A stretch of DNA of 64,000 nt from positions 144,203,636-144,267,635 of the forward strand of contig NC_134950.1 of the NCBI RefSeq assembly GCF_965638725.1, read 5' to 3'. The position numbers and the translations under genes are program-made. This DNA comes from Aptenodytes patagonicus. Its lineage: Eukaryota > Chordata > Aves > Sphenisciformes > Spheniscidae. A model generated the notes under the pieces. It saw only the letters and a program-made list of their open reading frames with translations, was not told the DNA's origin and searched no databases. Shown one piece after another: positions 12,611 to 24,900 of the stretch (position 1 is its first letter; each line of letters begins with the position of its first letter).

Positions 12611-15600
12611 GGCCTTCGGGTGTGCCTGTGGGGCAGGAAGAGTACACAGAAATATTGACTGTGACCAAGTGGAGAGTCTTGTGTTCAAAATAACATTGTC
12701 AGCTTCAAGTATCACAAGTCACAGTTCACAGCCCTCAAAATGCTGATTCTTGTTGTTATATAAACAATGTTTAATCTTTTTGTTTTACATTGGATTTTTT
12801 TTTTCTTCTTCTAGTTTGCCGTTGGACTTCACTTCCAGGTGCGCATGACCACTCTCCCTGGTTTATTGAGACATTGAGTTTTTACCATGTGAAAATCCAC
12901 ATCACTTCTAACGCGAATTCTCCCCTTTCTCCCTCAGTTCTCCACCCCCTCACCACTCAGATCAGCTGAGCTCCTTCATCTCCCTGCACAGCTCCCTGCC
13001 ACGTCTGCCCATTTCCACCTACCCAGACTGAACTGGCTTGGCCAGGGCAGGATGCAACCACCGCTCCAGCTGTGCAAAAAGAAGCTGCCAGAGATAAATG
13101 GTTTCATGGACAGGGGCTTTGCTGATAAACCTCAGATCTCTAGAGGGTCCTGGTGTCATTAGAAGCCAAGGTGACCGGTCTGTACTTACTCCCACATCAC
13201 TGGCAGATGCAACATTTGATTTTGGGAAAGCTGGCAGTGCAAGGAGTCTCTCCCATGTTTCTGATTACAGGGTAAGAACCTCCCACCATGCTGGCAGATG
13301 AAATGTGTGAGCACAGCTCGCCCCAGCTGGTGCTGAGCGAGGCAAGGCACACTGCCTGCCCCTCCAAATCCATCCAGCATTTGGGTTTCATCCACCCGCC
13401 ATATGAGCGAGGGGCATTTGACTGAAAGCTTTGTTTCAGCAGGCTAGGTAAATGGGTTCCTGTGGGTTAGGAAATCCAGAGGTGGTGAAGAGCAGCACAA
13501 ACCTGCAGAACCGCAGGGGAGCAGAGCAGGGTAGGGGCTCTGCACCCCAGTGGGGCATTCCCACCGCCCTTGCTAGAAGAGAGTGCAGTGATGGTGTAGC
13601 AGTGGGGATCAGGCACTGTCTCACATGCCAGAGGCTACACAGCCAGGGGGGGAGGGAGGTGCTGCAGCTGGCGCTTGCCACCTTTGCTGGCTACTGCACC
13701 CACCCTCCAAAGCTGAGCACCTGAGCGCCGGAGCAGACAGCCAGAGAAACAATGAAATAATATGCAAATATTGTAAATTATTGCAGGAACTAAAGATTCC
13801 TGTGTTAAACCCTCCAAATAATTTCTAAAGTAATCCAACGAAAATAGTAAGGCAATTGGGTCTCAGTTTTAGACTGGAATGCTGCATATTCTGCAGATTA
13901 CACCAGGCTTGATTGCATTAGAGACCTTTAAGACCAGGGTAATGCTGTGGTACATACTCTACTCCATCTACCCAACAGCTGCAAATTACACCATCAGTGT
14001 ATTGATGTATAAAAAACAATTGTTACTTGTAAAAATGTATTAATTCTTTTCTTTCCAGCTGGTCGAAACTCCTATAGTTGAGAAGAGTTTGACTTTGTTC
14101 ATGTCTTGTTGCTCTGTATGTGTGCAGGTGTCCGTGCAACTCATTTCAGATTATTTTTAACTCCCTTCACTGTATCAAAAAAATTATCCCAAACAAAAGC
14201 TACCAAAAACCGCTATAAGGTGGGGAAGAACAAAAGAAATGGCTGAAATCCTCTGGATTTATGGTGGAGGGAAGGGCCGGGCTGTGGCAGAAATGGACCC
14301 AGATGACAGACTGGGGATCAGATTTCCAGCAAGGTATAGTTCAGAGCTGCTGGCACCAAGAGGCGTGCTCACTGCGGACACAGGCAGACAGAGTGCCCTT
14401 GAGTCTAGGGCAGCCACGCACCTTTTCCCCAGCAGTGGACTTGGAAACAGCAGGATAGACTCACCAAAGGGTTGGCTCAACTTTGGGAGGTAGATGTAAT
14501 TCAGTGGACTTCACCACAACTGGGTCTTTAGGGTCAGTTTTACTCTGCATGGATGTTAAAATATCTATATTACTTTTTGTCATGAAACGGCTTTGCCCTG
14601 ACTGCAGTGATGTCTCTTCACCTGTGCTCTGCAGCACGCTGTGTGCTTGTAGTCAGCCCAGGCACTGCCCTGCCCTTCAGCAATGCCTGCGTTTTCGTAC
14701 TGTGTGAACCAGTGCCCGTATATTTATAGGGCACACAATTCTGTCCCCTCCTTTATAGCACACTATTATAAAGTAGCCTTTCTGTGAGTGTTGCTACTCT
14801 TTTCTTCCTGCGCCTTTTTCCTCATATCTTAGCAGTTATTTATTCTTAGTCCCTGACCAACTAGTGGTGTTTTTAGGGTTATCAGGAATACGTAAAGATC
14901 CCTATTCTTCACCAAAGTTGTCTGGATTCAACCCTCTTTCCCCCCACAAATAGTCAGCAAGCTTATGGCTATACACAGGCAGTGCAACTCCCCACTGACA
15001 GTTAATATTGACATAATCTAACGCAGTGCTAATTGCAGTACAAATAGCCTAAGCAGCCATATCAATTGCACTGTTACAAGGCTAAAATGTGGTGTGATTC
15101 AGACACTAGGCAAAAGGCTGATACCATCATCCCTAGCCAGCCCCAGCTTGAAAGAACAGAACTGAACGGTTCATTAATAGTGTAAAAATCATCATGTGCC
15201 CTACTGTCCTTGTTTCAAACACCTTAATTGTAATGTAGCAGCACTCCATAGGATGCCTGTGCAAGGTAAAGGGCAACACACAGCTGCCATGTGCTAAGAA
15301 AATGTTAACTGTGTATTAAAATCAAACAGGTCATTGGAATGAGTAATATCCATAGTCACCTTTCCACTTTGTGTCTTACGAAGCTTAAGATGCATTTGGA
15401 GAAATAGTCAGAAACAAATTTCTGAGCAGCCAACCAATTTCATCTGACAGTTGCTGTAGATAGCAATCTTTTCTGGCCCACTTGGCTGCTGTACCAGAGG
15501 TCCCTGCCGTTCTACAAATAGAGACTGTGGTAGATCTTTCCACTACTTTAATATAATTCTTGGGGAGGTTAAGGTGTCAGACGCTAGCTAGGCTTTGGCA

Positions 15601-18600
15601 TCTCGGCTAATAGCATGTTCTGCACTGTCATTTAGTAGAAGAGCAAACCCTAGGAAGTATAGGGATATTCTACTGCCATACCCTGAAAGTAAATGGAAAT
15701 ATTGCTGTGTCCGACCCATCTATATCTTGTACAATTTCAGAAAAGCAGCAGCAGCCCTTCAAGAGCCCTGCAAACCTTCCAGCGCACTGAAAAGCTGGCA
15801 TGCCTCTTTGGCTTCTCAGAGTTTAATAAAGGTGTATAATAGCATAGGCCACCCCAGACTGTTTCAATCTTCCTTCCAATCTTAAAGACTGAACTCTTGT
15901 ATGTTTGATTTAAAGGTACTTGTCCCATGAGCAAAATCTGCTGCCAAAAGCATTAGCGCATTTTCAAAGGACGTTCCTCAAATACAAATGAGCCAAACCT
16001 CTGTGATCATTTTAATTGGTCCAGCAGTGCTTGCAGCTAAAAGTGAAGCTGCCACCTACCATGGCAGACCAGACCTTTTCCCCTACCCCCTAATATTTGT
16101 GTTTCTGACATTTTAAAAAATAGTTGTCAGTCTTGCTCAGTCTGGGAGATTTATATAAATTCATGATCATGGCAGTTAACTTGATTCTGTCAAAACTGGT
16201 GTATAGGCTGTGAGATACTGCCCCATGGAAAGAAGAGAAATGGTCTTTCAAGATGGTCAGTGGTTTTGAGTAAGTAAAATTTCATTGATGCCAAAACACT
16301 TACAGCAATTTATTGGTTTCAGCTCCGATACCCTGATTTGGGTTGAAAAACTCTGATTGAAACTAGAGCAAAGATTTCGACTGGGATCTCTCTGCAAGTC
16401 TCCTCACACATGCCCATGCACGCACATGCCAACGCACACACATATCCATGCAGAGCTGCCAGAATTTAAATGGACATTTCAACACCATTCTGCTTTTGTG
16501 TAGTCAGGAGTTTTTGTCCAAAACTTTTCAAGATGATACAGACAGCCTCGTCATCCTCCACGCAGCCCTAGTGACAATGCCATGTAAGAGCATGAAGAGG
16601 GGTGCAGGCAACCCATCTCCTTTTGCCTGCCGGCTTTTCAAATGCCAAGGGTAAAAAGACATGGAGATCCTGGCTGCCTGTGCCAGGTGGCCCCAAGGCC
16701 CCATGTTCGTGGTCTGGGCTTTAAGCCTTTTCTTCTTTATAATGCAAACTCTTCTCAGTGCAGTCATTATGAGAGGAGTGAGGGATGTGGAACCAGCACC
16801 CCTTGTGCTGAAGGTCCCGAGGCTGAGTACTGCTGCCATTCGACCAAGCAACAGGCTCTCATCAGGTAGCTTATGTTTGGAGTAGAGGTGTGTGACATTG
16901 ACTGTTGAGTATGGTCTTAAAGTACCAGTAATGAGCACATTAACAAAACACACATTACGCTCTAGGACCAGTCTGTATGCAGACAGTTGTTGATACCCAT
17001 CCAAAGCCACCTTTGTGGAGAGAAGACGTACTTATCACATCTCTAAATCTTGTGCAGCCAATATGGTCTTGAAACCACTGCACGCAGTAGAATGCAGCTG
17101 AGGATATATCCTTCTCCTCCTGCCACCAGCAGCACTGGAAAACTAGCCTGTCTCAAGGATGAATGGTGAAGGTTTCAAGGACATGTTGGCTGGAGGCTGA
17201 GCAGGAACTGGTCAAGATTTACTGCTTCCACTTCCAATGTCTTGAGTTTCTGCTTTGCAGTCTCTGGCTCCTCTTCTTGGCATTAGGCCAGCAGGACAAG
17301 CAGCAGTGTTGGAGAGGTGACCCAGCCACACTGTTTTGGGCTCATTGTCCTTGTCTCTAAAGGCTGACCAAATATGAATAGACATTTAAAGGTTTTGAAG
17401 GAAAATACATTCCTGAACACTGTTAGATTGACTCTGACTTCAGTTTCACCTACATGCTCTCCATAGAGAAATCAGTGGATTTTTGAGTCAAGCTGGATCC
17501 AATCAGACATCAGGGGCTAGGTTTAAAATTATTGCAAGAGCACTTTACAAAGAGGATGTCCATATTTCCATGAACAGCTGAATTATGGCTCTGCACTGGC
17601 CCACAAAAACATGCAGAGTGTCTCTGTGTTCATAGATGGGATAACTTCTTTTGTCAACAATGCATGTGGCTTAAGAACATCTCTTCATATACACCTCTTA
17701 AAAAGCACAAGGACCAAAACATGTAATCTCATTGCTAGCCATTGAGAAGTCATTAAGGGAGCTGTGGAAAGGGCTGCCAATGGGAAAGGGTAGTTCATTC
17801 TTTGTGCCTATCTGTGCTTTAAATATTCTAATAGGCTGTGAAATGCAGTGGAAATATCTCAAGCATGGCTACATCTCTACTAAGAAGCCAAATGGCAAAA
17901 AGCAACTCATTTCACAGAAGACACCAAACAACCCTGAAAACAATTTTCTGCCCTTTTAGGTCATGACTAGGTTCAAACTTGCAGTGTACGGGTGACAACT
18001 CGGTTTCTCATTATTTCCACCTGCAGCCATCCAATCTGTTGCAGCCTTGAACGTATAAAAGCATGATCAGGAGTTATATGAGAGTATGACATTTCAAGGC
18101 ATCTGCATTAAGTCAGAATAATAAGACTGTGCATCCTGTAAATTTAATAAATGATGAGCTTATTATCAGGTACTCCCATGCCTCACATGAGCAACTCCAT
18201 CCAGTGTGTGGGAATACAGTACAGTAAGAGAAAAAAAGAAAGAAATACTAAAAGGTAACAAATAATAAGGCTTGCTTACTGTTGGTCTTTCTAACTCCAA
18301 CAGAAGCAACTAAAGTGCATCAATCAGGTCTTTTTTCTGTGATAGGGATGTTCTCCAGTGTTTTTAACAGCTTGCAAATTCCTATGACCTATAATCAGCC
18401 TGATCCCACTGTGCTCCCTGTCAGATACCACAATGGCTATAATCTGGCACCTGCTTGGTACAAAGCTTGGAAGTGAGGCTGGGTGCCCACAGAATAAAAA
18501 TTAAGCGTGTTCACTGCAGAGGGGGAGGATCAGAGGGAATTTAGGAACACTGGTGACAGCCTTTTTTCTTCTCTCTCAGCAAGAGAGTCCTGACTATGAC

Positions 18601-19314
18601 AGGTCAGAAAACGCTGCTATTGTTCTGCCTTAAACCTCCCTCTTCCAGATGCAGAATTTCACTTCCAGAACCAGCCAGCACGGGGATGTGTTCCCACTAA
18701 AATCAGCTACCTCCATCTGTCTCTTCTGGACTACCCAACTCACCCTATTGTCAGACTGTTCAGAAAGCAACGAACGTTTTCTTGCCTTAACCAGTTTGCA
18801 AATCCTCTTCCTCATGCCTGACTTACATAGGTACATATCCTAGAAAAGCAGTGGGTTTAGATAACCTAAGCTTTTTTCATCCTTCCAAATTCACTGGTTT
18901 TCCTCAGTGCAGAATTCAGTGGATCCCATCAACCTGGAACTGCCTCAAGCAGATTTTTCTATAGACAACCTGCCCCAGATCCTGATCATTCTCCCCTGTA
19001 AACTACTGCAGTGTCTCTGATAGAGATACCTCTGCAACTCTATGGAAATCTTTCATCAGTTTAGTAAAGTACGGGGACCTATATTACAACTTCATTCATA
19101 CAAGAAAGCATTTTCTCATGGTCTGTGTTGTCTTTGAAATTCTCCATTGGAACTGGAAACTGTTAAACAGCAATCTACGTTGCTGTCTAGCTAAACATAA
19201 ACAGACCCATGAATTGGATTCTCTCCTAACACAGCGTACCAGCTTTGATTCATGAAAACTGAGAATAAAAGACAGCAAAGTGATGTATAACACTAAATAA
19301 TCTGCACATATCTT

Positions 19315-19392
19315 CAAGTGCTGTTATTGCCACTTTGCAAGACACAGAGACCCTGAATAGCTTGGCCACTCCTGTCCAGTTGGGAAGAGCCT
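19315..19392 (-). mobile_element. Degenerate MIR-like SINE fragment
   Basis: The pattern GTTATTGCC.ACTTTGCAAGACACAGAGACCCTGAATAGCTTGGCCA resembles the antisense core of mammalian-wide interspersed repeats (ATTTTACAGATGAG... CAGAGAGGTTAAG...TTGCCCAAGG), followed by a CTGTCCAGTTGGGAAGAGC equivalent of the AGTAAGTGGCAGAGC stretch. Divergence is high, so this is tentative. Confidence 0.4.
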
Positions 19393-20826
19393 AATGTGCT
19401 GTGGGCTCTCTTGCAAAGAGATAATAATAATGATAAGGACCGACAGCTTCACAGTCAGAGATGCAATGAGAAGTCAGGAGTTACTGGCTCCTAATGGTGG
19501 GCACGGCTCACCTCCCTTTTAACAGGGCCCAGAATTGTCAGGGTCTAAAAAAAGTGGAACAGCCCAGATGGATTGCGTCAAACTAAAAAAGGGAAGAAAA
19601 ATGGGTTTTATCTGTAGGTCAGATCACACACTTGCCCTTGCTGTGGGACACTTGGTGTGTGAACTGCCTCTGCCCTCATTTCATCCTCCTGAACTGGAGA
19701 CAGTAGCTTGGTCAGGAATAAAGGTTGCCTGCAAGCAGGGAAACCAGCACCGGCAGGTCCAAAAGCAGAGGGCCTGCAAATCAGGGAGACTGGCATGTCT
19801 GCAACAGCACAGCCAACACACCTTCATCTTGGAAACACCTTTCGGTTAAGGTAGGATTCCTCTCACCTGCGCTTAGCTGCCAAAAAATGAGGTGTATAGT
19901 CCATGTTAGCAGGCTAGGTTCCTTTTATAGTCATTGAAGAGAAGGGTTCATATTCTTCCCAGATCCCGTCCAACACCATCCTGAGGGATATGTGGATGGG
20001 TATAAGCCCAGCTGTGCAGGTTACAAGGGCAAGTCCATTCTACCTGCATTTCTCAACACCAGGACATGAAATTATCATTGGTCACAGTGAGAGCAGAAAC
20101 AGAGACAGCATGTGCTAAAAGCTACCTGGGCATGAATAGCAATGTACAGAAATTTCAGTGCTGCAAATTTCAATATTGTGATTGATAATGGAAAAATTCT
20201 TACTGTTAAAAAGGATATTACTATTACAAAGCTTTATAAGATACAGACAGGTGTAGTGAACAGTGAACTAACATTGACTTGAGAGTCAATCCACAGGAAA
20301 ATATGGAAACTACTGAAATCCTGTCTGTGGTCATGATTCAAAGCAGTTCGCCCATTTCTTTCTGGGAAAGCATTTCTGTGATGCTAATAAATGTCCTATT
20401 TTTTGATGGTATCCTTTCTTTTACTCCCAAAATGACAGCTGAAGAAAATTACAGTGAAACAGTATCAAAGGTTGTTCAGATTGAATCTAATGCTATCTAG
20501 CAGGCAGTGGAATAAATACCAAAGGCAGCAGAAGCATCGTTTAAGCTAGGCTGAACAAAGCATGGAAGTATGCGCCCCTGTGTTTGGAGTGGGGGGCCTT
20601 TCCAGCTCTGCCTCCCCCAGCGCGACCCACAGCCTGCAGCTGCAATTCCTCAGTGCAGGGAAAGACAGCAGCTCCGAGGAGAGCTGGTAAATCCCAGCCC
20701 AGCTTCAGGCTGGCCTGCGACTGTACAAAAGTGAAGGGCTGCATCAGGGTTTTGCCTGTATCTCCAGCACCCCGCAGAGGCACGCGGATCCGGGAAGGCA
20801 GATGCCAATGCCCGCACTGCTGCGGC

Positions 20827-21015
20827 TCAGTAGATGATTCCTTCTGGTTCCAGCAGCAAGTACTTCTTCATGGATGGGGGGATGGAGAGCAAGGAGACTC
20901 CTCGGTGGCACCTTTCTGACAATATTGCCCGAATAGCACATCTGCATAAATGCATGAGTGACCGTGGTGAATTGCTGCACACAGTGAACAAAGAGTCATA
21001 GAAGTCCTGGTGCCG
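20827..21015 (-). CDS. ASB4: ASB4 last coding exon with SOCS box
   Basis: The acceptor is GGTTTTTTACAG. There are 62 codons and TGA at 20829-20827. It encodes [20 protein letters not shown], the BC-box ([10 protein letters not shown]) and the Cul5-box-like [11 protein letters not shown], ending EGIIY. This is the elongin/cullin docking module. Confidence 0.95.
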   Translation of the reverse strand, partial: RHQDFYDSLFTVCSNSPRSLMHLCRCAIRAILSERCHRGVSLLSIPPSMKKYLLLEPEGIIY

Positions 21016-21869
21016 CTGTAAAAAACCACAAACGTGTTTTAGGGAAATAAGGCTGGTTTCCTTCCCTCCCTTTGCCCTGCCCACAGGCAGCCCTTGGCAG
21101 AACAAGTTAAAAAGCATAGACAGCCATCCTGTCCGTTGGAGGCACATCAAGCACCAGGGACTTGGTTTAGCCAAATGCCTGCACAAAATTCTTATGCTTG
21201 CCTCAAATATTTAGTGTGAAGTTAAAGACCATGCTGAAATCTTTAGGCTTGGTATGTCTTATATCCATCAGTTTGAGGTGGGGGTTCCTCTGTGGCGTTA
21301 GTCCTGACCTGAACAGACGCTGCAGCCAGCTCAGGGTCAGTGCACGTGGACGAGTTAATCCCCTAAACCTCACCGTGGGGCAGCAAGGCAGCATAATGCC
21401 GGCGCTACCGATGAGTTCGCTGGGGCTGCTGAACGGCAAAGTACCTTTGGTCTTGCTCATCGCTCCAGTGGCTTTTTAGAAGAAATAAAATTGCATCCCA
21501 ATGAGAAGAAAAGTGCAGATGCTTACAAATGATGTTGAAATAAAAGAAGCAAACGGTAAATACCTGCGACTACGCATGACTTGACCTTACTTTATATTCT
21601 TGCTACTTGACAGGTCTGGTTACACTTTTTTTCAGATACACTTCATGTATGAAAAGTACAGATTTGTGTCAACAAAATTTTTTTCTTCAATTTCCTGTCA
21701 AATTTGGCAAAGAGCTTTGACAACAAAAATGACAATCTCAACAAAGAAATAGAGCAACTGTAGACTTTTCCAAATAAGAATGTTTCAATACTTCAGATTA
21801 AAGTTTTTGTTTGGAGAAAAAGATTTAGTTATTTTCTTTCTAATCACATTCGTAGCTCAGCAAAGCTTC

Positions 21870-21925
<56 letters not shown>

Positions 21926-24900
21926 TTAGGTGAAAAAGGAACATTAACATTTAATTTTGTGTTCACCCAAAATGGTTTCTTTTAATTTTTTTCTGAACAA
22001 AGCTGACCTGAAAAAACAGTTAGTCTCACAGTTCCTCTGGCTGTATAACGCTGCATTATAATACAGATGGGGTTCCCTAAACATCACTGATAATGCGTAG
22101 CAGATATTGGTGCACTTAACTTCAGCACTGATTTGAAAATTTTGAAAAAGCCCAGAATTAATAAAAAACTAGGTTTAAACTGGAATATTGGATTGAGACT
22201 ATGAGGATTTCTGAAGTAAAGGGATAGTTATGTCCAAGCATGTAGCTCGTCCCACAATTTTGCCTTTTGACAACATCTATTTTTCTTTGATCTCTTATTT
22301 TTCATTTAAATTCTCCCTTGCATTTGCAGCTAATGAGTCCTGCTCACAGAAATCCAACCCAGGCAACAGAACCAGAATATGTAGTCATTCACATGTAACA
22401 CAGTACTTTTAAAAGATTTGCTGACTTAAAAAATACATAAATATATGCGTGGACAGATCTGAAGAAACACCAGTCACAGCCAGAACCTTTGCACTTGCTG
22501 AGTGCAGGGTCAGCTGCACTCCTGCAGCATCCCTGCCAGGGGGTGCTCCAAAGGATAATGTTGCAATGAAAATTTCTCAAATATATGTCTTTTGTCAGTG
22601 AGTGATATGCTTTTGTCAAGTGAGTGATATTAAATGGGGAAGTCCCAAATCCTCTGAGATGTTCTTCTCTTTCAAAAGCATTCTCACTTTTCTTTGGCCA
22701 GATATAGAGAATGCAAATAAGGAGCTTGGATTTTACTCAGTTGCAACTCATTAAGATCTTACCTCAAAGACATCATCAGGTATGGCTGCTTTCCACTTCG
22801 ATGTTGATTTGATGTGTTCATAGGTATTGACGACAACCTCCACAGCTCTGGGGTGGGAATGACAGGCTTGTAGCACCTGCAGGCAGGATGCATAGAGACC
22901 ATGAGGACCACCAAGAAGCTAGGGCTAGCCTGGATGCTTGGCACTGTGCAATGACACACTGAGACAGATGCAGCCAAAGAATTACGAGGATAAGGTTGGA
23001 GATGCAAAAGACGCAAGCCATGTCTACACCGCTTAGTGCAAGTGCAGCAAGAAATCCAGGCTAGCCCCCAGTGGAGCCGCGCACACCCCAGTTTAACGCA
23101 ATACAGAAATACTGGCTTAGATCTCCAGAGCAGTGTAGCTTGCTGATGGGGGCAGCTTTATCATCTGAATCTGGCAATAACTTGTTCATAGCTAGGTTGA
23201 GTGTCTCGACACCAGGTAAAGCCATGCACAAAGTCCTTGCTCCAGGTCATGCAGCACAGGAACAGAAAAAATCCCATTATATGAATCAAAAATGCATTGT
23301 TACTGGAAAATTTAAAGACTGGGAGATAACCCAGCTCAGAAGCAAGGCTCCCAAGCCACACGAGGCCTCTGAAATGACTGCTCGTTGCCCAGTAACTTTA
23401 GCTCAGTAGGAAAAAAACCAAAGCCTATTGTCATTCACATTCAGGGAATAGCACTTTGCATTCACACCGTACAATGCACATTTTTGTCCACACAGAAGAC
23501 AGGCTTTCACAAACAAAACTGCAGAACATCCCTCTGGAATAAATATCATCCTACATATTTTACAGATGGCAATTGATGGTTTGGAAGGGAGACCCGCTCC
23601 ATGCAACGGGAGACAGGCAGAGGCAGGGAGAGGAGACCCCAGACCCTTCTCTCAAATGGTCTCTAGGAAACTAAGGGTTATTTTGTAAAAGATGGGGCCA
23701 GCTCATCCTGGGCTCAAAAGGGCACAGCCAAAGGTTTGGCATTTTATTCAAAGGCCTCTGGTTGCTTGGCTTGTTGAAACTATATATACAGGTGAAAAGT
23801 TGGAAAATGTTGCTCAGGGCACAGGATGAGAGAGAATGAGTCCTGACTACAGCAAGCTTACTTAGTTGTGTGATATAAGAAGTCTGTCAGCTACTTCTGT
23901 CAGTGCCTTGGACTTTGCAGACGTTTAGAAATTCTTTGGGAGTGATCCTGCAATTATTTTTCTTTTTTTTTTTTTTTCATCAACTATAAGCCCAGGCCCA
24001 GCGTTTCCCCTTAATATCTCACATTTCCTGGGAATGAGCCCAAGCTTTATTGAGATCCACTTTATTTTGAATAGATTTGAATAGATTTTTAAACGTCAGA
24101 AGTGACAAACTGAATCAACTGGTCTGATCTCCAATCTTTGTTAGAGGCCATGAAATATGTATTTCGTATAACCCAGTTAAACCTGTATGGAGCCAGGTTT
24201 GGCAAAGGCATGTAGGTCTTCTGAAATGAGAAAGTGAATCAGCTCTGAAAAATTAGGCTTGAACCAGCATTTAGAGTTTGGGGTTTCAGGTTGGTTAAGG
24301 ACAAAAATGGGATCTGAGTCTGGTTTCTGGCATTAGCAACTGTAATTTCACTTCAGTTAAATGATACCACTCTTACAGCAGGTCGGCTTACAAGGTTTTG
24401 GGCATTCTGGGCCCATAGTCTACAAGGCTCCAGCAAATCCAGATACCACCAAACCCTGAAGTTTGGATCTCTCATCCCATTCCTGTTCAAGACATCACCT
24501 CTCTCAACATCCCTACTGTACAAAGCCATCCTTAACCTTGTGGAATTGCAGAGGATATATCCTAGCTGCTCCATGATTCAGTAGCAGCTGGTAGCAGATG
24601 TCAGGCTGGGCAGCTGGCCGCACAGATGTCACTTTTAGGATATACTGTAGTGGTGCACAGCCATTGACATCCATGATGTTTGCTTCTGCTCCTGCCTCCA
24701 GCAGCATATGCAGCAGGATGTGATCACAGTTCCAGGCAGCTTTGTGGAGCGGTGATTTGAAATCCTCATCACGAGTGTTCACTTCAGCTTTATAGTCTAA
24801 CAGCATCCGACAGATGAGGTGGTGATCCGGGCTGTATATCTGATCCTTATAGTGAAGGGCCCAATAGGCTGCACAGGCCAGGGGAGTCTCCATGTAGGCA

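Larger units (their letters stand above)
4859..20826. other. Convergent interval between the 3' ends of PDK4 and ASB4
   Basis: No gene was recognised. All open frames are under 190 codons and lack splice-supported or family features. The ASB4 3' UTR must occupy the upper end, but its limit is unclear: I saw no AATAAA on the minus strand in the first 4.5 kb after the ASB4 stop, and an ATTAAA at 18143-18148 (minus strand) is the nearest strong variant. Visible structure includes a small CpG-rich patch near 5930-6080, an inverted pair at 7425-7530 and 8430-8535, GC-rich sequence at 11.5-12.6 kb with short internal repeats around 12490-12600, and an old MIR-like fragment near 19.35 kb. The rest is A/T-rich and featureless to me. 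Confidence 0.75.
21016..22762 (-). other. ASB4 intron 4
   Basis: GT...AG intron in minus orientation. It contains an (ATT)n microsatellite at 21871-21922 and a MIR-like fragment near 22.37 kb. No coding sequence is recognised. Confidence 0.85.

Noticed and set aside
23540-23580. ATTTTACAGATGG wording suggesting another MIR copy
   Set aside because: Flanking sequence does not follow the MIR order; probably chance.
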